Part shown: positions 14,544-20,378 of the stretch, one piece after another
Layout of the letters: each line of letters starts with the position of its first letter
Position numbering within the stretch: position 1 is the stretch's first letter
Assembly (NCBI GenBank): GCA_900769735.1
Contig: CAAGHY010000185.1
Location: forward strand, 1-20,378
Reading direction: 5' to 3'
DNA: 20,378 bases
Origin: Rikenellaceae bacterium
GTDB lineage: Bacteria; Bacteroidota; Bacteroidia; Bacteroidales; UBA932
Notes under the pieces: generated by a model
What the model was told of the DNA's origin: nothing
Databases searched by the model: none
The model's input: the letters and a program-made list of their open reading frames with translations, nothing else
Made by a program: the position numbers and the translations under genes

Positions 14544-15128
14544 ATGAGCTTAGAATTCAGCATAAAAGAGATTTTGAGCGCCTTTATGGTACTCTTTGCA
14601 ATCATTGACATAACCGGATCAATTCCAATCATAATAGACCTTAAAAAGAAGGGCAGTGCAATCCAGCCATTATCAGCCGTATTGGGCTCATTTGCAGTGT
14701 TTGTGGCCTTCCTGTTCGCTGGAGACGGACTTTTGTCCCTTTTTGGTGTGGATATCCAGTCTTTTGCAGTGGCAGGTGCAATAGTCATTCTGGTACTTGC
14801 AATTGAGATGATACTTGGTGTGGAGCTTATGAAAAACGACGGTCCGGGGGGCAGCGCAACTGTGGTTCCGCTTATCTTTCCGCTTATAGCCGGTGCAGGT
14901 ACCCTCACCACCCTCCTTTCACTGAGGGCAGAGTTCCACATTGAGAACATCATTGTAGCCATTATCCTCAATATGGCATTTGTTTATCTGGTACTTACCA
15001 AACTTGAATGGATTGAGAAAATATTCGGACAGGGTGTAATTTACGTATTGCGCAAATTCTTTGGAATTATCCTACTGGCAATGGCGGTGAAACTGTTTGT
15101 AACAAATATCTCAACTCTTATAGGATAA
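14544..15128 (+). CDS. MarC-family inner-membrane protein
   Basis: A 194-residue protein with about six membrane helices. The MarC/NAAT pattern is visible: an N-terminal half with FAIIDITGSIPIII (18-31), and a second half with the VPLIFPLIAGAGTLTTLL segment (107-124), which corresponds to the family's PLxxPLxxGPG motif. The family was once linked to multidrug resistance and later to amino-acid transport; the true substrate is unsettled. It is a single-gene unit with its own -7 box and a two-way terminator shared with the symporter gene. Confidence 0.9.
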   Translation: MSLEFSIKEILSAFMVLFAIIDITGSIPIIIDLKKKGSAIQPLSAVLGSFAVFVAFLFAGDGLLSLFGVDIQSFAVAGAIVILVLAIEMILGVELMKNDGPGGSATVVPLIFPLIAGAGTLTTLLSLRAEFHIENIIVAIILNMAFVYLVLTKLEWIEKIFGQGVIYVLRKFFGIILLAMAVKLFVTNISTLIG

Positions 15129-15177
15129 TTCACGGAACAATGGAGGACGGTGGCATATAGCCCGCCCTTATAAATGC

Positions 15178-15213
15178 AAATCCCTGCCAGAGCTAATTCC
15201 GGCAGGGATTTTA
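15178..15213. terminator. Bidirectional terminator between marC and the alanine symporter
   Basis: An 11-bp perfect stem (AAATCCCTGCC and its complement) with a 12-nt loop, followed by a T run on the plus strand and preceded by an A-rich end. It lies between the two convergent genes. Confidence 0.85.
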
Positions 15214-15232
15214 ACATTGTAAACATTATTTT

Positions 15233-16651
15233 CTAATCCTCCACGGTTGGAGTCTCATCATCCGAATATTCATCCAGTCTGTTGCTCCACAAGTATTTGT
15301 TGGTCTCCTTGATTATCACTCCACTGAGCAACAGCAATGAAATGAGGTTAGGGAATGCCATAAGGGCATTAGCACAATCTGCAATGCTCCATACCAATGC
15401 CAAATCCACATTTGCACCGAGATACGCCACTACAATCCATATAGCCCTGAAAACGTAAATGGTTTTTCTTCCGGCAATATATTGGATAGCCTTTTCACCA
15501 TAATAGCACCATCCTAGAATTGTTGAGAAAGTGAATGTAATCAAACCTACAACAAGGACAGGAGTTCCCACGTATGGGATCTCGGCAAATGCAAGATGGG
15601 TAAGTTTTGCACCGTCCGTTACACTGATATGAGGATAAGCAATAATACTGCTTACAATCACCAATCCTGTCAGGGCACATACAACAACAGTATCCCAGAA
15701 AGTTGCAGTGGAAGAAACCATTGCCTGTCTTACAGGGTTTCTTGTCTGTGCAGCTGCAGCCACAATTGGAGCAGAACCCAAACCTGATTCATTTGAGAAC
15801 AGTCCCCTTGCAATACCGAATCTGGCAGCCATCATAACAGTACTTCCCACAAATCCGCCACCGGCAGCCTGCGGTGAAAATGCAGAATCAACTATAAGAG
15901 AAATTGCAGCACCCAGATACTCCCAATTTATTATAAGGATAATAACACATCCTATCACATAGAAAAGCGCCATAAACGGCACTAGCGCTTCACAAACCTT
16001 TGCTATGGCCTTAACTCCAAATACAATTACCAAAGCAACCAATGCCGCCACTACAATTCCTACAGTCTGTGTTGATATACCGGTATACCACTCACCCAAC
16101 AAACCGGGTTGTGACAACAGCGAAGCTATGGCATTTGACTGCACTGAGTTACCTATACCAAACGCAGCAATGGCTGTAAATATACAGAATGCAACTGCAA
16201 GCCACTTCATTTTAAGACCTCTTTCCAGAGCATACATAGGACCTCCAATCATTGAACCGTCCTTTGACTTTACCCTGTATTTTATTGCAAGCAAACCTTC
16301 ACCGTATTTGGTGGCAATACCAAAGAATCCAGCCATCCAGCACCAAAGCACAGCACCAGGACCCCCTAGAGTAATTGCAGTTGCCACACCAATAATGTTT
16401 CCAGTACCAATGGTAGCCGCCAACGACGTTGCCAAAGCACCAAATTGACTTACATCACCCGATGCATCCTTATCTTTTGTAAAGGACATTTTTATTGCAG
16501 TAAAAATTTTCCTTTGGGGGAATTTCAGAACTACAGTAAGAAACAGATGGGTTCCAAAAAGAAGAATGATTGTGGGCCAACCCCATAATGCTCCCGATAA
16601 GGCATCTACAAAACCTGACAAGGAGAAATGTAGCATTTGCGTAAGCGGCAT
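15233..16651 (-). CDS. Sodium:alanine symporter (AGCS family)
   Basis: A 472-residue inner-membrane transporter with about 11 helices, expected to import alanine or glycine with sodium. The family signatures are clear: LATSLAATIGTGNIIGVATA (73-92), GGPGAVLWCWMAGFFG (96-111) and GGPMYALERGLK (136-147). The last 20 residues are acidic and cytoplasmic. The ATG at 16651 gives a normal N-terminus; another Met at residue 6 is possible. It is a single-gene unit, divergent from the YbaN gene with only 50 bases between the starts. I could not find a clean minus-strand promoter in that gap. Confidence 0.94.
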   Translation of the reverse strand: MPLTQMLHFSLSGFVDALSGALWGWPTIILLFGTHLFLTVVLKFPQRKIFTAIKMSFTKDKDASGDVSQFGALATSLAATIGTGNIIGVATAITLGGPGAVLWCWMAGFFGIATKYGEGLLAIKYRVKSKDGSMIGGPMYALERGLKMKWLAVAFCIFTAIAAFGIGNSVQSNAIASLLSQPGLLGEWYTGISTQTVGIVVAALVALVIVFGVKAIAKVCEALVPFMALFYVIGCVIILIINWEYLGAAISLIVDSAFSPQAAGGGFVGSTVMMAARFGIARGLFSNESGLGSAPIVAAAAQTRNPVRQAMVSSTATFWDTVVVCALTGLVIVSSIIAYPHISVTDGAKLTHLAFAEIPYVGTPVLVVGLITFTFSTILGWCYYGEKAIQYIAGRKTIYVFRAIWIVVAYLGANVDLALVWSIADCANALMAFPNLISLLLLSGVIIKETNKYLWSNRLDEYSDDETPTVED

Positions 16652-16678
16652 AGTTTTAAATAGATTTAAAATTTAGGT

Positions 16679-16686
16679 TATATTTG
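16679..16686 (+). promoter_or_regulatory. -7 box for the YbaN gene
   Basis: TATATTTG matches TAnnTTTG and ends 15 bases before the ATG at 16702, so the leader would be about 10 nt. No clear -33 box is seen. Confidence 0.55.
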
Positions 16687-16701
16687 CGAATATAAGAAAA
16701 A

Positions 16702-17064
16702 ATGAGGAAATATCTGTACATAGGGGCCGCTTTGTTTTGCGTATCAATGGGAACATTGGGAATGTTCCTCCCTATACTTCCAACCACACCGTTCCTTCTG
16801 CTTGCCATATGGCTATTTATGCGATCATCCAAAAGAGGTGTAAAAATGATAATGGGAAACAGGTTGATGGGACCATATGTCCGTTCATATTTTTCAAGGA
16901 ACGGTATACCAAAAAACAAATTGAAAAGAATTTTACTATCTTTATGGCTCACTTTGCTGGCAACAATGTGGATTTTCCATACAAAACTGCACGTTGTGGC
17001 AATATTGGCAACAGTGGGTATAGGGGTTACAATACACCTTTACTGTAAAAGAGAGAAAAACTAA
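16702..17064 (+). CDS. YbaN-family (DUF454) membrane protein
   Basis: A 120-residue protein with one N-terminal membrane region and one or two more near the C-terminus (about 78-112). The family motif is seen as GTLGMFLPILPTTPFLLLAIWLF (18-40), followed by a short Arg/Lys/Ser-rich segment and the YVRSYF stretch near 58. The function of DUF454 proteins is not known. The M28 peptidase gene begins 19 bases after its stop, so the two may be co-transcribed. Confidence 0.88.
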   Translation: MRKYLYIGAALFCVSMGTLGMFLPILPTTPFLLLAIWLFMRSSKRGVKMIMGNRLMGPYVRSYFSRNGIPKNKLKRILLSLWLTLLATMWIFHTKLHVVAILATVGIGVTIHLYCKREKN

Positions 17065-17083
17065 TAACTTAAAAAACACTATT

Positions 17084-18700
17084 ATGCGCTACTTAAAACT
17101 TTCAGCAGGAGTTCTTGGTCTATGCCTTATGTGTATGACCAGTGCATTTGCACAGAAGAATGATCCTGTAATAAAAAAGGTAATAGAGATTGCCAAAACC
17201 GACAATCAGACAATGGATCACCAGGATGTGCTTTCAAACAGATTTGGAGGACGCCTTGTAGGCTCTGACGCTTACGAGAATGCCGGTGACTGGATTGAGT
17301 ATATGTTCAAGAAATGGGGACTTGAGGTCTGGAAACAGGAAGTGGGTGAAATGCCTGTAGGTTTCAACAGAGGTCCTTGGTTTGGCAAGATGCTTGGCGG
17401 AAGCGGCCAGACACTTCACTTTGCAACCCCTTCATACACTGCAGGTACAAAAGGTGTACAGAGAGGCCACGTTGTAAAGGAGCCTAAAACTCAGGCTGAG
17501 TTTGACAGAATGATTGGTGTTCTTAAGGGTGCTTGGGTTCTTATTGGCGGAACCAATTCAGGCTGGCCAATTGACTACTCCGCAAAAGCAGACAGCATCC
17601 GTGCGGCAAAAATTGCAAAGAATGCTGAGATTGAGAAAGAGAACAGAGCCATTATGGCACACAACAGGGCAAACCCTAATGACAAGAAAGAGCTCAAGAA
17701 ATATGAGTATGAGCCAGCTTTGTTCTACAAACAGATGGTAGATGCAGGTATCCTTGGAATCATCCAGTCATCTAAAATTCCTATTACAGCTCTATATGAC
17801 AGAAAGAACTGTATGGATATGACTTGGGAGACACTTCCTACAACTCCTGATATCAAATTGAACGAGGACCAGTACAAGGAGATTGAGAAAATGGTGGAGA
17901 GAAGAGAGTACTTCCAGTTGGAGTTTGACATCAGAAACCACTTCAAAATGGGTCCTGTCAAATTCCACAACTACATTGGCGTAATGAAAGGTTCAAAATA
18001 CCCTAATGAGTACGTTCTTGCCGGCGGTCACCTGGATGCATTTGACGTTGCTACCGGTGGTGTAGACTGTAACGTAGGTGTTGGCCCTGCTATGGAGGCT
18101 GCAAGATTGTTGTCTGCTGCAGGTGCAAAACCAAAAAGAACCATCCTGTTCTGCGTATGGGCAGCAGAGGAATTCGGTCTTTGGGGCAGCAAGAAATTTG
18201 TTGAGTCAGGCATTGCTCCTCTTGCAAACATTGTAAACTACTTCAACAGAGACGGAGGTCCTACAGTTCCTATGGGAATCACTGTTCCACCTGCAATGTA
18301 TGAGGACTTTGTAAAAGTTGCTGAGCCTATCAACAGCGTAAACCCTGATTTCCCATTCACTGTAACAGAGCGTAAAGGTGAGCCGGGTCCTAAACCTGTA
18401 ACAGCAGGCGGCTCAGACCACGCACACTTTGTTATGAACGGCGTTCCTTCAATCAACTTGAGCTTGGGTGATCCAAAAGGTTACAACTTCAGCTACAATG
18501 AGATCTGGCATACTGAGAGAGACCTTTACAACAAGAGTATCCCTGAGTACCAGGAGCACACTTCTGTTGTAACTGCCATCCTTCTTTACGGTTTGTCTAA
18601 CCTTGACCACAAATTGGACAGAAAAGGTTTGTACAAAGAGTATGTTACAGGTAAAGAGGATTTGAGAACTGATGCAGTAAAGAAAATGCAGAAAAAATAA
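17084..18700 (+). CDS. Secreted M28-family zinc metallopeptidase
   Basis: A 538-residue exported peptidase. A signal peptide (1-23, ending SAFAQ) sends it to the periplasm or beyond. Residues about 110-230 look like a PA-type domain with a Lys/Glu-rich insertion. The M28 zinc site can be traced: H316 and D318 in GGHLDAFD, bridging D328 in VDCNVG, E362/E363 in WAAEEFG, D390 in NRDGG and H446 in GGSDHAHF. The usual DD(G/N)(S/T)G around the bridging Asp is changed to DCNVG, though the Asp is kept. It probably acts as an aminopeptidase or carboxypeptidase; the sequence does not decide which. A terminator follows at 18721. Confidence 0.92.
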   Translation: MRYLKLSAGVLGLCLMCMTSAFAQKNDPVIKKVIEIAKTDNQTMDHQDVLSNRFGGRLVGSDAYENAGDWIEYMFKKWGLEVWKQEVGEMPVGFNRGPWFGKMLGGSGQTLHFATPSYTAGTKGVQRGHVVKEPKTQAEFDRMIGVLKGAWVLIGGTNSGWPIDYSAKADSIRAAKIAKNAEIEKENRAIMAHNRANPNDKKELKKYEYEPALFYKQMVDAGILGIIQSSKIPITALYDRKNCMDMTWETLPTTPDIKLNEDQYKEIEKMVERREYFQLEFDIRNHFKMGPVKFHNYIGVMKGSKYPNEYVLAGGHLDAFDVATGGVDCNVGVGPAMEAARLLSAAGAKPKRTILFCVWAAEEFGLWGSKKFVESGIAPLANIVNYFNRDGGPTVPMGITVPPAMYEDFVKVAEPINSVNPDFPFTVTERKGEPGPKPVTAGGSDHAHFVMNGVPSINLSLGDPKGYNFSYNEIWHTERDLYNKSIPEYQEHTSVVTAILLYGLSNLDHKLDRKGLYKEYVTGKEDLRTDAVKKMQKK

Positions 18701-18720
18701 TCCCAACCAACAATAATGGT

Positions 18721-18753
18721 AAAGGCAGGACCAGATTCAGGTCCTGCTTTTTT
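18721..18753 (+). terminator. Intrinsic terminator after the M28 peptidase gene
   Basis: GCAGGACC pairs with GGTCCTGC around the loop AGATTCA, extended by A-T pairs, and is followed by a T run on the plus strand. It lies 20 bases after the stop codon. Confidence 0.85.
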
Positions 18754-18806
18754 ATTGTAGGATATAAGGAAAGTCCATTCTCCGCGTAGATATTGCGGCC
18801 ATTAAC

Positions 18807-18837
18807 TTTGCACAGTTTATAAAAATTATTATCTTTG
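18807..18837 (+). promoter_or_regulatory. Promoter of the TonB C-terminal-domain gene
   Basis: TTTG (18807-18810), a 19-base spacer, then TATCTTTG (18830-18837) exactly fit the Bacteroidota consensus. The -33 box is also the end of TAACTTTG (18803-18810), a possible second -7 box. The leader is about 70 nt and holds a small TTGG/CCAA hairpin and a GC-rich patch of no known function. Confidence 0.75.
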
Positions 18838-18910
18838 TAAAGAGCCGCTTTCGATTGGTTTTGCCAAGGCGCCGCAAAAAAATACGACGTAACATTAAAA
18901 CTTGACAACA

Positions 18911-19393
18911 ATGATGGTAAAGAGACTTTTATTTGTTCTGATTGCCCTGCTTCTGCTGGTTCCGGCAGAGTGCTTTTCACAAAAAGTAAAGAAGGTGAAA
19001 CCTCCCAAAGATCCTGAATGGGTACTTTTTGTTACCCCTGAAGGAAAATTGCAGAGGGCTCCTACATTCAAACTGCAGAACCCAAAAGAGAGTTTTATAA
19101 GATGGTTAAGTGACAACCTTAAAATTCCCCGCGGAGTTCCTGGTCCTTATTACGGAACCTCTGTGGTCCAGTTTTATATAGAGCCTGATGGTGAAATTGT
19201 CCAGGTGGACATATTGAAAAGTTGCGGCAATTTTTACCTTGACAAAGCTGCAGTTGACGCAATTGCAAACTCTCCAGCCTGGGAACCGGCTACTATTGAC
19301 GGTGAACCTATGTCGCTGAAATATACTATGCCGGTAACATTCAGTATTCCAGCTGCAAATTCAGTGAGCACAAAAGGTAACAAGAGATTTTAA
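18911..19393 (+). CDS. Exported TonB C-terminal-domain protein
   Basis: A 160-residue protein with an N-terminal hydrophobic segment (5-18) and a TonB C-terminal domain at about residues 70-148, seen in VVQFYIEPDGEIVQVDILKS, the LDKAAVDAI helix and the PAWEPA segment. In TonB this domain grips the TonB box of outer-membrane receptors. Here the linker is only about 40 residues, with few prolines, much shorter than in a true energy transducer. The N-terminal segment could be cleaved (near FSQ) or kept as an anchor. The ATG at 18911 was chosen over a TTG at 18902; the next codon is also ATG. It is a single-gene unit with a good promoter. It may be a periplasmic adaptor; the role is not known. 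Confidence 0.82.
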   Translation: MMVKRLLFVLIALLLLVPAECFSQKVKKVKPPKDPEWVLFVTPEGKLQRAPTFKLQNPKESFIRWLSDNLKIPRGVPGPYYGTSVVQFYIEPDGEIVQVDILKSCGNFYLDKAAVDAIANSPAWEPATIDGEPMSLKYTMPVTFSIPAANSVSTKGNKRF

Positions 19394-19415
19394 CCGCACT
19401 TACACATATCTTTAG

Positions 19416-19423
19416 TATCTTTG
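19416..19423 (+). promoter_or_regulatory. -7 box directly before holA
   Basis: TATCTTTG matches TAnnTTTG and ends 4 bases before the ATG at 19428. The transcript would begin at or next to that ATG, or have a leader of about 30 nt if the ATG at 19458 is the true start. The -33 region is weak. Confidence 0.5.
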
Positions 19424-19427
19424 CAGT

Positions 19428-20378
19428 ATGGCCAAACAGACAGAATCAGATACATTAATGCAGTTCAATGCAATCCTGGCAGATGTGAAAGCCGGGAAAT
19501 TTGCCCCCGTATATATACTTATGGGTGAGGAACCGTATTACTCTGATGTTATTATGGAGGCTATCCTGCAGAATGTCCTGCAGCCGCACGAGAGGGACTT
19601 CAACCAGACCATCGTCTACGCCCAGGACACCACCACTGCAGACATTGTACAGGCTTGCCGCCGCTATCCTATGTTTGCAGACAGGCAGCTGGTAATGGTA
19701 AGGGAGGCCCAGCACCTTACAAAGCTGGATATACTGGAACAATATGTGGAGAATCCGGCACCGGAAACGGTACTTGTACTGGCCTTCACCGGAAAATCGG
19801 TGGACAAGCGTACAGGATTCTACAAAAAGGCAAAAGCCGGCGCCACAATTCTGGAATCTTCAGCAATCAGCGAGTGGAATGTTGCCAAATGGATTACCCA
19901 ATACATCCAGGAGAAAGGGTATTCCATAGCACCGGATGCGGTAAACCTTATGGCTGAACATACAGGCACCGGCCTGCGGAAAATTGTACTGGAAACAGAC
20001 AAGCTTTTCAAAGGTCTTCCCGATGATTGCAAGGAGATTTCCATTAAGGATGTGGAGCAGAACATTGGGGTAAGCAAGGAGTTCTCGGCATTTGAACTCT
20101 CCAAGGCACTTGTGTTCAAGGAGTATGACAAAGCCTACAGAATTGCCAGGTTCTTTGGCCAGAACCCGAAGAAATACCCGCTGGTACTTACCTTGGGTGC
20201 AATGTTCTTCTTCTTCTCAAGGCTGCTCAAATGCCACGCCTACCATCTGAAAGATGGTGGTATTGCAGAAAATGCAATCCGCAAGGCAGGAGTGTTCGGG
20301 CAAGGACAGATTAAGGAATACAGCGCGGCAATGAGGGCATTCCCTCTAAAAAAGACAATGGCTGTAATAGCCATAATA
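19428..20378 (+). CDS. holA: DNA polymerase III delta subunit (3' truncated by window end)
   Basis: The frame is open from the ATG at 19428 to the last base, giving 317 residues of an expected 340 or so. Delta is the wrench subunit of the clamp loader: it opens the sliding clamp during DNA replication. The N-terminal domain has the family pattern APVYILMGEEPYYSD (27-41), followed by the ADRQLVMVREAQHL strand-helix (85-98). The middle has the YSIAPDAVNLMAEHTG region, and the C-terminal part has FSAFELSKAL and the long LGAMFFFFSRLLK helix that packs in the collar. Met11 (19458) is an alternative start that would give the more common N-terminus. It lies 34 bases after the TonB-domain gene. Confidence 0.93.
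   Translation, partial: MAKQTESDTLMQFNAILADVKAGKFAPVYILMGEEPYYSDVIMEAILQNVLQPHERDFNQTIVYAQDTTTADIVQACRRYPMFADRQLVMVREAQHLTKLDILEQYVENPAPETVLVLAFTGKSVDKRTGFYKKAKAGATILESSAISEWNVAKWITQYIQEKGYSIAPDAVNLMAEHTGTGLRKIVLETDKLFKGLPDDCKEISIKDVEQNIGVSKEFSAFELSKALVFKEYDKAYRIARFFGQNPKKYPLVLTLGAMFFFFSRLLKCHAYHLKDGGIAENAIRKAGVFGQGQIKEYSAAMRAFPLKKTMAVIAII

Noticed and set aside
18754..18910. Possible small RNA in the longest intergenic region
   Set aside because: The promoter here is well placed for the TonB-domain gene, no separate terminator is present before that gene, and the leader shows only a weak hairpin.
1..20378. tRNA, rRNA, CRISPR, insertion sequence or integration-site signals
   Set aside because: None was seen on reading: no spaced direct repeats, no transposase motifs, and gene content is core-type throughout.

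Overview
The window is ordinary chromosomal DNA from a member of the Bacteroidota, most likely order Bacteroidales. The signs are the Bacteroidota-type promoter boxes (TAnnTTTG, with TTTG about 19-22 bases upstream), A-rich gene starts with little Shine-Dalgarno sequence, many lipoprotein signal peptides, and a family mix typical of that group (Ctc-type L25, YtxH plus Holin_X pair, lipoprotein DPP III, C11 peptidase, 59-residue histone H1-like protein). I see no rRNA, tRNA, CRISPR array, insertion sequence or phage. No gene-free stretch exceeds 300 bases; the longest is about 210 bases at 18701-18910.

Layout. 1-1766 (+): the tail of a membrane protein gene, a phosphomannose isomerase with an unusual Asp/Cys/His-rich C-terminal tail, and an S4-domain (Hsp15-like) RNA-binding protein. 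1770-3097 (-): ribosomal protein L25 and peptidyl-tRNA hydrolase, with a promoter and a leader hairpin. 3109-4609 (-): a DUF486 membrane protein and a C11 (clostripain-like) lipoprotein peptidase. 4701-7360 (+): a YtxH protein with a Cys/Asp tail, a Holin_X protein and a lipoprotein dipeptidyl peptidase III. 7433-8542 (-): alanine racemase. 8600-9058 (+): an unrecognised lipoprotein. 9055-14179 (-): a four-gene sugar-lipid operon (GT2, duplicated LAB_N protein, GT39, UDP-glucuronate 4-epimerase-like), preceded by a POTRA-less Omp85-type barrel gene. 14273-14452 (-): a small histone H1-like gene. 14544-15128 (+): MarC. 15233-16651 (-): a sodium:alanine symporter. 16702-18700 (+): a YbaN-family protein and a secreted M28 metallopeptidase. 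18911-end (+): a TonB C-terminal-domain protein and the start of holA.

How the genes may work together. Three exported peptidases (C11, DPP III, M28), an alanine symporter and alanine racemase fit an organism that uses peptides and amino acids. The most coherent system is the operon at 9055-13013. Its GT2, GT39 and UDP-GlcA 4-epimerase-like enzymes parallel the parts by which rhizobia place galacturonic acid on lipid A or core (RgtE, RgtA-D, LpsL), and the duplicated LAB_N membrane protein sits where a carrier flippase would be expected. That pathway is inference. The other standout is the metallothionein-like tail on the phosphomannose isomerase, echoed by a smaller Cys/Asp tail on the YtxH protein 3.3 kb away.
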